NCBI GenBank assembly: GCA_947496185.1
Contig: CANMCD010000024.1
Span: forward strand, 1 to 46,596
DNA from: an uncultured Tenacibaculum sp.
GTDB lineage: Bacteria > Bacteroidota > Bacteroidia > Flavobacteriales > Flavobacteriaceae
Reading direction: 5' to 3'
DNA length: 46,596 nucleotides
Within the stretch, counting starts at the first letter, position 1. Every line of letters begins with the position of its first letter. Made by a program: the position numbers and the translations under genes. The notes beneath the pieces were generated by a model that was not told the DNA's origin, did not search any database, and worked only from the letters and a program-made list of their open reading frames with translations. Positions 27,354-36,829 of this stretch are shown here, in pieces.

Positions 27354-28124
27354 TTATCCTTCAACAACACTCCTAACAAAATCTTTAGATTTCAACACTC
27401 CTTTTTCATTCAAGTACTTTATGTACGCAGATCCAATAATAGCTCCATTTGCATAATTACAAGCAGTCGTAAATGTTTGATGATCTGAAATACCAAAACC
27501 AACAACTAACTTACTTTTTAATTTCATCTTTTTGATCTTATCAAAATAAGCTACTTGTTCTTTGGAAACTTCTTGTTTGACTCCTGTTATCGAAGCAGAA
27601 GCAACCACATAAATAAAACTTTCAGTTAAATCATCTATCTTCCTAATACGTTCTTCGGAAGTATGTGGTGTAATTAGAAATACATTATTTATACTGTGCT
27701 TTTTAAATAATTTCTGATAATGATTTTCATATTCAATCATTGGAAGATCGGGAATGATTACGGTATCAATATTACATGCTTTAAGTTTTTCACAAAATGC
27801 TTCTTCTCCATATTTAATCATTTGATTAAAATAGCCCATAATTACCAAGGGCGTTGAATTTGTTTCTTTTATTGACAACAACTGCTCAAAAACCACATCG
27901 AGATTCATTCCGTTTTTTAAGGCAATAGCACTACTATTTTGTATAGTTGTTCCATCAGCTAATGGGTCAGAATAAGGCAACCCTACTTCTATAAAGTCTA
28001 CACCACTTTGACTTAATTCGGAAATAATAGTCGTCGTATCGTCAAGTTTAGGAAATCCGGCTGTAAAAAATATGGATAACAGATTTGTACTCTTTTTTTC
28101 AAATATTTGCTGTAGTGAATTCAT
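27354..28124 (-). CDS. trpA: tryptophan synthase alpha chain
   Basis: The 256-residue TIM-barrel subunit cleaves indole-3-glycerol phosphate to indole and glyceraldehyde-3-phosphate, then channels indole to TrpB. The catalytic Glu is in DFIEVGLPYSDPLADG, and the catalytic Asp follows in VIIPDLPMIEYE. FLITPHTSEERI and VGFGIS are the usual phosphate-site segments. Five bases separate it from trpB. It is the last gene of the operon. Confidence 0.97.
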   Translation of the reverse strand: MNSLQQIFEKKSTNLLSIFFTAGFPKLDDTTTIISELSQSGVDFIEVGLPYSDPLADGTTIQNSSAIALKNGMNLDVVFEQLLSIKETNSTPLVIMGYFNQMIKYGEEAFCEKLKACNIDTVIIPDLPMIEYENHYQKLFKKHSINNVFLITPHTSEERIRKIDDLTESFIYVVASASITGVKQEVSKEQVAYFDKIKKMKLKSKLVVGFGISDHQTFTTACNYANGAIIGSAYIKYLNEKGVLKSKDFVRSVVEG

Positions 28125-28129
28125 ATTTT

Positions 28130-29308
28130 CTATCTTTCTAAATGTTTGCTATAGGTCTCTAAATCTTTATCTCCTCTTCCTGAAAGGTTAATTACAATCG
28201 TTTGATTTTCTTTTAAGGATAATTTCGGCAATACTGCCAATGCATGAGCTGACTCTAACGCTGGAATTATCCCTTCTGTTTTCGTTAATTCGAAAGCAGC
28301 CTCCAATGCTTCACTGTCTGTTGCATTCATAAAGGTAGCACGCTTGGTTTCGTGTAAAAAAGCATGCAAAGGTCCTACACCAGGATAATCTAAACCTGCT
28401 GAAATCGAATACGGCTCTACTATTTGTCCATACGCATCTTGCATTAAAATAGTTTTACTACCATGAATCACCCCCACTTCACCAAGTTGAGAAGTCGCAG
28501 CACTTTCTCCTGAATCCACTCCTAAACCAGCAGCTTCTACAGCAATCAATGCCACTTGTTCTTCTTCTAAATAATGATAAAACGCTCCTGCAGCATTGCT
28601 CCCTCCACCAACACAAGCAATTATCATGTCTGGATTCTCATTTCCTGTTTGCTCTTTTAATTGCTTTTTCATTTCCTCAGATATCACAGCTTGTAAACGG
28701 GCTACCATATCAGGGTATGGATGTGGCCCTACTACAGAACCAATTAAATAATAAGTATCAGGATGTTGAATCCAATAACGTATCGCTTCATTTGTAGCAT
28801 CCTTTAATGTCTTACTTCCACTAGTAGCTGGAATTACTTTTGCTCCCAGCATTTTCATACGCGCTACATTAGGAGCTTGACGTTTGATATCAGTTTCTCC
28901 CATAAACACAACACATTCTAATCCCATTAAAGCACATACAGTTGCCGTTGCTACACCGTGTTGTCCTGCCCCTGTCTCTGCTATAATTTTTGTTTTACCT
29001 AAATGTTTTGCAATTAGAATTTGCCCAATTGTATTGTTTACTTTATGGGCTCCTGTATGATTTAGATCTTCTCTTTTCAAATAAATAGTTGCTCCATATT
29101 TCTCTGAAAGACGTTTGGCTAAATATAGCGGACTGGGTCTACCAACATAATGTTTAAGTAGGTCTGTATATTCTTTTTGAAAGGTTTCCGATTCAATTAT
29201 TTGAATATAATTATCCTCTAATTCTTTTACATTGGGATGTAGTAATTCGGGAATAAAAGCACCTCCAAATTGCCCATAGTATCCGTTTTTATCTGGTTGA
29301 AATTTCAT
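28130..29308 (-). CDS. trpB: tryptophan synthase beta chain
   Basis: The 392-residue PLP enzyme condenses indole with serine to give tryptophan. The N-terminus [14 protein letters not shown] is canonical. The PLP lysine is in [15 protein letters not shown], the indole-site glutamate in [12 protein letters not shown], and the phosphate loop is GGGSNAAG. The C-terminus has NLSGRGDKD. Length is standard. It follows trpF after 42 bases and overlaps nothing. Confidence 0.98.
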   Translation of the reverse strand: MKFQPDKNGYYGQFGGAFIPELLHPNVKELEDNYIQIIESETFQKEYTDLLKHYVGRPSPLYLAKRLSEKYGATIYLKREDLNHTGAHKVNNTIGQILIAKHLGKTKIIAETGAGQHGVATATVCALMGLECVVFMGETDIKRQAPNVARMKMLGAKVIPATSGSKTLKDATNEAIRYWIQHPDTYYLIGSVVGPHPYPDMVARLQAVISEEMKKQLKEQTGNENPDMIIACVGGGSNAAGAFYHYLEEEQVALIAVEAAGLGVDSGESAATSQLGEVGVIHGSKTILMQDAYGQIVEPYSISAGLDYPGVGPLHAFLHETKRATFMNATDSEALEAAFELTKTEGIIPALESAHALAVLPKLSLKENQTIVINLSGRGDKDLETYSKHLER

Positions 29309-29350
29309 TACGTTGTGTTTGTGTTGTTATATGTTTTTATTTTCAAATGG

Positions 29351-29983
29351 CTAGTTATTTTGTAGTACTAGCTTCTTAAATTTTGTTAGTTCTTTTATTG
29401 ATTTTTTTCCTGGTCCTATTTCAAATTTACTATTTACATCAATAGCTATACAGTTTTTAGCATATGGTGTTCTAAAAAATGATTTTAAAGCACTTACTTC
29501 TTCTAAACCGATTCCTCCACTTAAAATATAAGGGGTATCTATATTATAAGACGCTAAAACCTTCCAGTCAAAAGTCACTCCATTACCTCCTCTTTCTTTT
29601 CCTTTGGTATCAAATAGAAAATAATCGACAACTCCTTCAAAAGGAAGAAGTTTTTCAAAATCAAAAGACGTATCTACACTAAAAACTTTGAATATTTCTA
29701 CCTTTGGTAGATGCTGTTTTAACTCGTTAATATATACAACTGTCTCATCTCCATGAAGCTGGATCGATTCCAATTTGTATTCTTCTGCCAAGGAAACAAC
29801 AACTTCCATATACTCATTGACAAATACACCTGTTTTTTTTATGCCTTTCGGAATTTCTGGAATGATCCCTTCAAAGTTTCGCTTTGATTTTTCGTAAAAA
29901 ATAAATCCGAGATAATCTGGTTTCAATGCTGCTACCTCTTTAATATTTTCAACAAATTTCATTCCACATACTTTCAATTTCAT
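29351..29983 (-). CDS. trpF: phosphoribosylanthranilate isomerase
   Basis: The 210-residue TIM-barrel enzyme converts phosphoribosylanthranilate to carboxyphenylamino-deoxyribulose phosphate. The start MKLKVCGMK carries the catalytic Cys (Cys6), and the catalytic Asp is in YFLFDTKGK. YLGFIFYEKSKR, VFVNE and LSGGIG are family marks. It is separated from trpC by one base, so the two are likely translationally coupled. TrpC and TrpF are separate proteins here. Confidence 0.97.
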   Translation of the reverse strand: MKLKVCGMKFVENIKEVAALKPDYLGFIFYEKSKRNFEGIIPEIPKGIKKTGVFVNEYMEVVVSLAEEYKLESIQLHGDETVVYINELKQHLPKVEIFKVFSVDTSFDFEKLLPFEGVVDYFLFDTKGKERGGNGVTFDWKVLASYNIDTPYILSGGIGLEEVSALKSFFRTPYAKNCIAIDVNSKFEIGPGKKSIKELTKFKKLVLQNN

Positions 29984-29984
29984 A

Positions 29985-30773
29985 CTATCGAATTTGACTG
30001 ATAAACTCTTGACATGCCATTCCTGGGTTTTCGGTCTTCATAAAGTTTTCTCCAATCAAAAAACCTTGAAACCCGTATTCTTTTAAACCTGTTATGATTC
30101 TAGGATCAGAGATACCACTCTCTGAAACTTTTACAGCACTATCTGGAATTTGATTTGCCAATTCAATTGAATTTTCCAAATCAACATTGAATGTCTTTAA
30201 GTTTCGGTTATTAATACCAATTATTTTATTATCTAAATCATTTATTTTGTCCAAATCTTCTTGTGTATGTACTTCATACAATACTTCCAATCCTAAGTCA
30301 TTCGCTAATTGCCCATAGTTTTTTAATTCTTGTGCTGTCAAACAAGTAGCTATTAATAATACTACATCCGCTCCTATGGCTTTTGCTTCCACAATCTGAA
30401 ATCCATCTACTACAAAATCCTTTCTTAAAATCGGTTTTTGTTGGTTGATGGTTCTTGCTTCCATTAAATCCGCCATCGTTCCTCCAAAAAATGAAGTATC
30501 CGTTAATACAGATTGTGCCGCTACATTGGCGTCTAAATATCCTTCAGTAACCTCAGAGACCGTTACTTTATCGTTTATGATTCCTTTTGAAGGAGATTGA
30601 CGTTTAAACTCGGCTATTATTCCTGTTGAAAAAGATGCTGTCAATGCTTCTTTTAACGAGAAACAGTTTTTTTTGAAACTAGGGCTTTCTACTAATTTAC
30701 TTACAGGAACCTCTGCTTTTATTTTGGCTACTTCCTTTTTTTTAAAGGCTACTATTTTATCTAAAATGGTCAT
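29985..30773 (-). CDS. trpC: indole-3-glycerol phosphate synthase
   Basis: The 262-residue enzyme performs the decarboxylating ring closure to indole-3-glycerol phosphate. The catalytic segments are IAEFKRQSPSKG (catalytic Lys), VLTDTSFFGG, ILRKDFVVDGFQIVEA and IGINNRNLKTF, with VSESGI near the end. It is close-packed between trpD (5 bases) and trpF (1 base). Confidence 0.97.
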   Translation of the reverse strand: MTILDKIVAFKKKEVAKIKAEVPVSKLVESPSFKKNCFSLKEALTASFSTGIIAEFKRQSPSKGIINDKVTVSEVTEGYLDANVAAQSVLTDTSFFGGTMADLMEARTINQQKPILRKDFVVDGFQIVEAKAIGADVVLLIATCLTAQELKNYGQLANDLGLEVLYEVHTQEDLDKINDLDNKIIGINNRNLKTFNVDLENSIELANQIPDSAVKVSESGISDPRIITGLKEYGFQGFLIGENFMKTENPGMACQEFISQIR

Positions 30774-30778
30774 AACTA

Positions 30779-31765
30779 TTAACTAACTAATTTAGTGAGA
30801 CACTCTTTTGCTTTTAATCCAAATAATGAGTCTTTTGCTTCTTCATAGGCATCTTCAAATGTTTTTTGTGCATCAATAATGGTCAATGCAAACGCTGTGT
30901 TTGTCAAAACCACATTATTTTGTGCTTCTGTTCCTTTTCCACTAATTATTTGATCAAATATTTTTGCTGCCGCTTCTACAGAATTACCTCCATAAATATC
31001 TGATTGCTGTAATGTTTTTTGTCCCAAATCATTTGGGTGTATTAACCGCTCTCCTTCTTTTGTAAAAAGCTTAAAGCCCCCTGTTAATGATATTTCATCA
31101 TATCCGTCCAACGCATGCACAATTCCATAATTAGTATCTTCTTCTTGTAAAATATAATTGTACAAACGTGCTACTTCTAGATTAAACGTTCCTAAAAGTT
31201 GGTTTTTAGGAGCACTAGGATTTACCAATGGTCCCAACATATTAAAAAACGTTTTTAACTTCAACGCCTTTCTTACAGGACCTACGGCTTTCATAGCTGG
31301 ATGGAATTTCGGTGCGTGAAGAAAACATATGTTTGCCTTATCTAAATGCGATTTTAATACCGCTTCTTCATTTGTAAACTGATAACCAAAACTTTCTAAC
31401 ATATCCGAGGAACCTGATTTTGAAGACACCGAATAATTACCATGTTTTGTTACTTTTTGCCCCGTACCTGCAACTATAAAAGAAGTTAAGGTTGAGATAT
31501 TAAACGTATCTTTTCCATCTCCACCTGTTCCTACAATATCGATTGCATTATACGCTGATAAATCAATGTTAATCGCTAATTCAAGTAATGCTTCTCTAAA
31601 ACCTGCTAATTCTTCTACAGAAATAGGACGCATCATATAAACGGTTAAAAAAGAAGACAAATGTGCTTCGTTATACTTTTCTTGCGCAATATTTATGAGC
31701 AGTTGTCTCGCTTCTTTTTTATCTAGTTTTTTATGTTGGTATAATTTTTCTAGTATTTCTTTCAT
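30779..31765 (-). CDS. trpD: anthranilate phosphoribosyltransferase
   Basis: The 328-residue enzyme transfers phosphoribose from PRPP to anthranilate. The glycine-rich PRPP loop is IVGTGGDGKDTFNIST, followed by KHGNYSVSSKSGSSDMLE; FLHAPKFHPAMK and FNMLGPLVNP are diagnostic. It is not fused to the glutaminase, which is encoded separately just upstream by trpG. Confidence 0.97.
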   Translation of the reverse strand: MKEILEKLYQHKKLDKKEARQLLINIAQEKYNEAHLSSFLTVYMMRPISVEELAGFREALLELAINIDLSAYNAIDIVGTGGDGKDTFNISTLTSFIVAGTGQKVTKHGNYSVSSKSGSSDMLESFGYQFTNEEAVLKSHLDKANICFLHAPKFHPAMKAVGPVRKALKLKTFFNMLGPLVNPSAPKNQLLGTFNLEVARLYNYILQEEDTNYGIVHALDGYDEISLTGGFKLFTKEGERLIHPNDLGQKTLQQSDIYGGNSVEAAAKIFDQIISGKGTEAQNNVVLTNTAFALTIIDAQKTFEDAYEEAKDSLFGLKAKECLTKLVS

Positions 31766-31810
31766 ATTCCTAGGTATTGTTTGGTTACGTTCTTAACTTA
31801 CTTATAAAAA

Positions 31811-32389
31811 CTATGCACTATACTTATTTATAAAGTTTTTCACAAGTGTCTCTCCTACTTCGGTTAAAATACTTTCTGGATGAAATTGTACAGCACTAAT
31901 TGGGTACTCTTTATGACGTATTGCCATCACCTCATCATTTTCATCTACTGCTGTTACTTCTATACTCGCTGGAAGTTGGTCTTTGGAAGCAATCCAAGAA
32001 TGATATCGTGCTGCAGGAAATACTTCTGGGATGTCTTGAAAAATTACAGCTTCTTTTTGAGTTACTTTCATATCCGTTGCTACCCCATGAAAAACCTCGT
32101 TCATATTATGAATTTTTCCTCCAAACACTTCAACTATTGCCTGCAATCCAAGGCAAACGCCAAAGATAGGTAGTTTTCCTGCGTACTCCTTTATCACTTC
32201 TTTTAAAATTCCTGCTTCTTCAGGAATCCCTGGGCCAGGCGACAATATAATTAATTCATAGTTTCCTACTTCTTCAATAGTGATTTTATCATTTCTGTAT
32301 ACGTCTGGCAACTTATGGGTAATCTTTTCAACCATATGTACCAAGTTATATGTAAATGAATCGTAATTATCTAGTATTAAAATTTTCAT
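31811..32389 (-). CDS. trpG: anthranilate synthase component II (glutamine amidotransferase)
   Basis: The 192-residue class I glutamine amidotransferase supplies ammonia to TrpE. It begins LILDNYDSFTYNLVH; the nucleophile is Cys in FGVCLGLQAI, and the catalytic His/Glu pair is in FHPESIL. In many bacteria the same subunit also serves p-aminobenzoate synthase. The position between trpE and trpD supports tryptophan synthesis as the main job. Confidence 0.96.
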   Translation of the reverse strand: MKILILDNYDSFTYNLVHMVEKITHKLPDVYRNDKITIEEVGNYELIILSPGPGIPEEAGILKEVIKEYAGKLPIFGVCLGLQAIVEVFGGKIHNMNEVFHGVATDMKVTQKEAVIFQDIPEVFPAARYHSWIASKDQLPASIEVTAVDENDEVMAIRHKEYPISAVQFHPESILTEVGETLVKNFINKYSA

Positions 32390-32437
32390 GCTTGCTTACT
32401 CTATTTTTTAGACCGTTAAACCTATGCTTTTCAACTG

Positions 32438-33832
32438 TTAGATATTTTCAGCCAAATGTAACGCTCTTTTAAGCGCTGCTAATTTATTATTTACCTCCTG
32501 TAATTCGTTTTCTTCACTAGAATGAATTACAATTCCTGCTCCTGCTTGATAATATAAGACGTTCTTTTTACTTACAAAAGAACGAATGGCTATGGCCAAA
32601 TTTACGCTGCCATCAAAACCAATAATTCCTACTGCACCTCCATAAAAGCCTCTTGATTGATTTTCATAAGTATCTATCAATTGCATTGCCTTATATTTTG
32701 GCGCACCACTTAATGTTCCTGCTGGAAAGGTATCACCTACAATATGGATAGGACTCCCTTTTATATGGCCTTGTACCGTAGACACCAAATGAATTACATG
32801 ACTAAAATACTGTACTTCCTTAAACACCTCAACAGTTACATTATCGGCATGTTTACTTAAATCGTTTCTTGCCAAATCAACTAACATTACATGTTCTGCT
32901 GTTTCTTTTTTGTCTTCAGAAAGCTTTTTTCCTAGCTTAATATCTTCTGCCATGTCTCCTGTCCTTCTAAAAGTTCCTGCAATAGGGTTTATGATGGCTT
33001 TACCTTGGTTTATTTTTATTTGTGCTTCTGGTGAAGACCCCATTAATTTGAAATTTCCGTAGTCGAAATAAAATAAATAAGGTGATGGATTAATAGAACG
33101 TAATGCTCGATATACATTAAATTCGTCTCCTTTAAACTTTTGCTGAAATTGACGTGACAACACTAATTGAAATACATCTCCTCTTTTACAATGTCCTTTT
33201 GCTTTCTTTACATATTCTTTAAAATCTTCATCAGTACAATTGGAAGTTTCTTCTCCTATAATTTCAAAATTTTGTGTATTAAATGCCTGTGCCTTAATGA
33301 TGGTCTCAATCTCCTCTATCCTTGATGTTTCATTTTCTTGAATATTTTCAATTAACATCATTTCGTCATTAAAATGATTGATCGCAATGATAAATCTATA
33401 GAAATCATATTGCATCATTGGTATAGCAGACGGTGCTTCTTTTACGCCTAATTTAATAGTTTCGAAATATTGTACACTATCATATGTTGTGTATCCATAC
33501 AAGCCGTTGAAAGGTAAAATATCCTTATCACATTCCAATGCTACGGATTGGGTAAATTCTCCAAACAATTCATTGAAATTATCAGTAATCGTATTTTTAT
33601 ATACTTCTTCCCCTCTTTTATGTACTGAAAAAGTATCTTTATCTGCTTTCATTCCTAAAAGAGGTTCTATACATATAAAAGAGTAACTTTCTTCTTTACT
33701 ATGGTAATCTGAACTTTCTAGTAATAATGTATTGGCATATCTATCTCGAAACCGCAAGTACAAACCAACAGGGGTCACAGTATCGGATAATTGTTTTTTT
33801 AAAACCGTATGAAACTTTATTTTTTCCATCAT
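32438..33832 (-). CDS. trpE: anthranilate synthase component I
   Basis: The 464-residue chorismate-utilising enzyme makes anthranilate with ammonia from TrpG. LLESSDYHSKEESYSFI near the N-terminus contains the LLES-type element that forms the tryptophan feedback site in TrpE. The catalytic C-terminal half has GDVFQLVLSRQF, GSSPEAQ, PIAGTFRRTGD, AEHVMLVDLARND and FPAGTLSGAPK. It is the first structural gene, and its ATG ATG start lies 11 bases after the U-run of the attenuator. Both feedback inhibition and attenuation are expected. Confidence 0.97.
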   Translation of the reverse strand: MMEKIKFHTVLKKQLSDTVTPVGLYLRFRDRYANTLLLESSDYHSKEESYSFICIEPLLGMKADKDTFSVHKRGEEVYKNTITDNFNELFGEFTQSVALECDKDILPFNGLYGYTTYDSVQYFETIKLGVKEAPSAIPMMQYDFYRFIIAINHFNDEMMLIENIQENETSRIEEIETIIKAQAFNTQNFEIIGEETSNCTDEDFKEYVKKAKGHCKRGDVFQLVLSRQFQQKFKGDEFNVYRALRSINPSPYLFYFDYGNFKLMGSSPEAQIKINQGKAIINPIAGTFRRTGDMAEDIKLGKKLSEDKKETAEHVMLVDLARNDLSKHADNVTVEVFKEVQYFSHVIHLVSTVQGHIKGSPIHIVGDTFPAGTLSGAPKYKAMQLIDTYENQSRGFYGGAVGIIGFDGSVNLAIAIRSFVSKKNVLYYQAGAGIVIHSSEENELQEVNNKLAALKRALHLAENI

Positions 33833-33843
33833 ATTATATTGTC

Positions 33844-33877
33844 AAAAAAAAAGGCTTATCGTGAGATAAGCCTTTTT
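33844..33877 (-). terminator. trp attenuator terminator
   Basis: On the minus strand 33877-33865 pairs with 33860-33848 in a perfect 13-pair stem with TCAC in the loop, followed by U residues. It lies between the trpL stop and the trpE start. A second small stem (TTTATGT 33882-33888 with ACATAAA 33892-33898) precedes it. GTGAG on the minus strand just after trpL (33912-33908) is complementary to CTCAC at the terminator tip (33865-33861), which could form a weak alternative pairing. Confidence 0.85.
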
Positions 33878-33912
33878 GGAATTTATGTTTTACATAAAGC
33901 AGGGTTGCTCAC

Positions 33913-33963
33913 TTAATTTAAGTTAAGAGAGTTCCACCACCATATGTTATTTTGTCTTGTCAT
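33913..33963 (-). CDS. trpL: trp operon leader peptide
   Basis: The 16-codon frame reads M-T-R-Q-N-N-I-W-W-W-N-S-L-N-L-N-stop. Three consecutive Trp codons at positions 8-10 (33942-33934) are the hallmark of a ribosome-mediated attenuation leader. When tryptophan is scarce the ribosome should stall there, and the downstream hairpin should not form. The ATG at 33963 lies only 9 bases from the -7 promoter element, so the leader mRNA would have almost no 5' untranslated region. It is too short for ordinary gene finders; the evidence is codon content and position ahead of terminator and trpE. Confidence 0.85.
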   Translation of the reverse strand: MTRQNNIWWWNSLNLN

Positions 33964-33971
33964 AATAGCAG

Positions 33972-34002
33972 CAAATTTATAATAGATTTTTAATTATTCA
34001 AA
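33972..34002 (-). promoter_or_regulatory. trp operon promoter (Bacteroidetes -33/-7 type)
   Basis: On the minus strand TTTG (34002-33999), a 19-base spacer and TAAATTTG (33979-33972) match the Bacteroidetes primary sigma consensus TTTG-N19-TAnnTTTG exactly. Transcription should start around 33965-33968, just ahead of the trpL ATG. Confidence 0.75.
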
Positions 34003-34438
34003 TTTTTTAAAGCATTTTATTTACTTTTTTCTTTTGGCTTTTCAATAGTAGTAGTAATAATGCGATTTGTAATCTACAAATAGTGATAATAAAACATCTT
34101 CTTTCATTTTCTTTTGCGAGAACTTTAAATTAAAAATAATACTACTTATTAATAGTAACCTTTTTAAATCTGACTTAAAATTATGACTTAACCTACTTTT
34201 ACATACTCAGAGAATCTTTACTAATAAACTAAATATTGTGTTTTAATTAAAAAACATAAAATGAGCTTTGTAAAAAAGATAAAAAAATTACAATTTAAAA
34301 CAATATTTAAAATTAAAATTACAATTATAAATCAAAAAACCTTTTTATGTTAATAATTAAAAACATATAACCTTAATTTGTATTCATAATATAAACAACT
34401 ATAAATTATTATTTAGAAATAAAAAATACAATAGATAT
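34003..34438. other. AT-rich divergent region between trp and asnB
   Basis: No gene or stable RNA is visible. The stretch should hold the asnB promoter. TTTG at 34377-34380 could be a -33 element, but no good TAnnTTTG follows at the right distance. Confidence 0.4.
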
Positions 34439-36100
34439 ATGTGTGGAATTGTTTGTGCTTTTGATTTAAAAGAAAGGTCAGCGTCATTGAGACCTCAATT
34501 ATTAGAGATGGCTAAAAAGATAAGACATCGTGGCCCAGATTGGAGTGGTATTTATAGTAATGAAAAAGCTATTCTTACTCATGAACGCTTAGCTATCGTC
34601 GACCCTGTTTCAGGAAAACAACCCTTATTTAGCCATGATAAGCGTTATGTATTGGCAGCTAATGGAGAAATATATAATCACAAGGAACTAAAAAAAGGAC
34701 TTACCAAAGATCATACTTTCTTAACGAAATCCGATTGCGAAATCATCCTTGCTCTTTATAAAGAAAAAGGCACCGAATTTTTAGATGATCTTAATGGTAT
34801 ATTTGGTTTTTGCGTGTATGATACAGAAACCGACGAATATCTCGTAGCTCGTGACCATATGGGAATCATTCCATTATATATGGGCTGGGATAAAAACGGT
34901 ACTTTTTATGTAGCGTCAGAGTTAAAAGCTCTAGAAGGACAGTGTAACAAAATTGAGGTTTTTCCTCCTGGACACTATTATACCAGAAAAGATGGATTGC
35001 AACGCTGGTACACCAGAGATTGGATGGAATATGAAGCGGTTAAAGAAAACCAAACCAGTATCGATACTTTAAGAGAAGCATTAGAAGCCGCTGTTCACAG
35101 GCAATTAATGAGTGATGTTCCTTATGGTGTATTACTTTCTGGTGGACTGGACTCTTCTATTACTTCTGCTATTGCGAAGAAATATGCTTCTAAAAGAATT
35201 GAGTCTGGCGATCAAGACGAAGCTTGGTATCCTCAGTTACATTCTTTTTCAATTGGTTTGAAGGGATCACCTGATTTAGCTGCAGCTAAAAAAGTTTCAG
35301 AACATATTGGAACAATACATCATGAAATAACCTTTACAATTCAAGAAGGTTTGGATGCCATTAGAGATGTGATTTATAATTTGGAGACGTATGATATTAC
35401 TACCATTAGAGCTTCTACTCCAATGTATTTGATGGCTCGTGTTATTAAGTCAATGGGAATTAAAATGGTATTGTCTGGTGAAGGAGCGGATGAGATTTTT
35501 GGTGGATATTTATATTTTCATAAAGCCCCAAATGCAGAAGAGTTCCATAAAGAAACGGTACGTAAACTAGATAAGCTGTATCAATACGATTGTTTACGTG
35601 CTAATAAAAGCCTGATGGCATGGGGTATTGAAGGCAGGGTTCCTTTTTTAGATAAGGAATTTATGGATGTAGCCATGCGTATAAACCCGCAAGACAAAAT
35701 GATCAATGGAGAACGTATGGAAAAATGGGTACTTCGAAAAGCCTTTGAAAGTTACCTACCTGAAAGTGTTGCTTGGCGACAAAAAGAACAGTTTTCTGAC
35801 GGTGTAGGGTATGATTGGATTGATACGCTTAAAAGTGTTGTTGAAGAGGCGGTAACTGATGAAATGTTGGAAAATGCTTCTCATCGTTTCCCAACTCAAA
35901 CTCCTCGAGCTAAGGAAGAATATTATTACCGCTCTATTTTTGAGGAGCATTTCTCTAGCGAAACCGCTGCTCTAACCGTTCCTTCGGTTCCTTCTATCGC
36001 ATGTAGTACACCTACTGCTTTGGCATGGGATGCTAGTTTTCAAAATGTAAACGAACCTAGTGGTAGAGCTATTAAAGCAGTTCATGAAGATGCGTATTAA
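34439..36100 (+). CDS. asnB: asparagine synthase B (glutamine-hydrolysing)
   Basis: The 553-residue enzyme makes asparagine from aspartate, ATP and glutamine. Cys2 in MCGIVCAF is the N-terminal glutaminase nucleophile once Met is removed. KIRHRGPDWSG, THERLAIVDP and AANGEIYNH line the glutaminase pocket. The synthetase domain has the ATP loop LSGGLDSSI, then STPMYLMAR and VLSGEGADEIFGGY. Length and motifs match the AsnB type, not the longer multi-paralog asparagine synthases of polysaccharide clusters. It is monocistronic, with a strong terminator 58 bases downstream. Confidence 0.97.
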   Translation: MCGIVCAFDLKERSASLRPQLLEMAKKIRHRGPDWSGIYSNEKAILTHERLAIVDPVSGKQPLFSHDKRYVLAANGEIYNHKELKKGLTKDHTFLTKSDCEIILALYKEKGTEFLDDLNGIFGFCVYDTETDEYLVARDHMGIIPLYMGWDKNGTFYVASELKALEGQCNKIEVFPPGHYYTRKDGLQRWYTRDWMEYEAVKENQTSIDTLREALEAAVHRQLMSDVPYGVLLSGGLDSSITSAIAKKYASKRIESGDQDEAWYPQLHSFSIGLKGSPDLAAAKKVSEHIGTIHHEITFTIQEGLDAIRDVIYNLETYDITTIRASTPMYLMARVIKSMGIKMVLSGEGADEIFGGYLYFHKAPNAEEFHKETVRKLDKLYQYDCLRANKSLMAWGIEGRVPFLDKEFMDVAMRINPQDKMINGERMEKWVLRKAFESYLPESVAWRQKEQFSDGVGYDWIDTLKSVVEEAVTDEMLENASHRFPTQTPRAKEEYYYRSIFEEHFSSETAALTVPSVPSIACSTPTALAWDASFQNVNEPSGRAIKAVHEDAY

Positions 36101-36158
36101 ACAATAAATTAATATTTACAAATATAAATATTAGTTTAGTCTAAACTAAGCTCATCAT

Positions 36159-36189
36159 AGGACGCTTGCATGTGCAAGCGTCCTATTTT
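36159..36189 (+). terminator. Rho-independent terminator after asnB
   Basis: AGGACGCTTGC (36159-36169) pairs perfectly with GCAAGCGTCCT (36174-36184) around a four-base loop, followed by ATTTTTATT. A second inverted repeat, TTAGTTTA with TAAACTAA (36131-36149), lies just upstream. Confidence 0.9.
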
Positions 36190-36829
36190 TATTAGGTCGT
36201 AAGAATGAATTACCTAATAAATTTACTAGAAATCTACTACAACAACACTAAAGTAATCAAGAAATTCATGAAATAAGTTTTTTTGATATACATCAAACTT
36301 AAAAAGTTATACAGAGATCCATCTAAAAATAATTTTAGGTGGATTTTTTCATTCAAATTATATAGTAGAACATTTACTTGAAAATTCATTTAGACATAAA
36401 AATCGACTATTTTTATTACCCTTAGAATTAGATGAAAAAACATTCATTTTCTCAATATTATTCACTACGCTACTACAGCTTTCAATCTTGTTTTTTGCAA
36501 AAAATCAAAAAACACAAACAACTACATACCAATTAATTAAATACAATTATCATTTTTTTTCACTATATTAGTATCTTTAAAAATCTCCCAAAAAATTTAC
36601 AATTTATTTTCAAAGTGTTTCTCTTACTAAAGAGTAAATAGCTTGTTGGTCACCCCAAATCACACCTCTTTAAACAAATTAAGTTTAATTAATCGATAAC
36701 GCCTTGGAAGTAATCATCAAGAGAAGATTTAGAGTGCTAATACACTCATTTCTTGTATTTAGAAACTTTTTATCCTATCGACTCACATATATACGTTTGA
36801 ATTTGACAGCTTTTATTCGAAATATAAAG
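36185..36829. other. long non-coding region with a second terminator
   Basis: The 645 bases between asnB and the giant gene hold no credible gene. A second plus-strand hairpin terminator is present at 36317-36349, about 130 bases beyond the asnB terminator, so something between them may be transcribed. TTATTAGGT with ACCTAATAA (36189-36220) and TTTGAT with ATCAAA (near 36275-36290) are further inverted repeats. The rest is AT-rich and should include the promoter of the giant gene, which I cannot place. Confidence 0.4.
36317..36349 (+). terminator. orphan Rho-independent terminator
   Basis: ATCCATCTAAAA (36317-36328) pairs with TTTTAGGTGGAT (36333-36344), with one G-U pair, and is followed by TTTTT. 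No gene lies directly upstream; asnB already has its own terminator at 36159. Confidence 0.65.
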
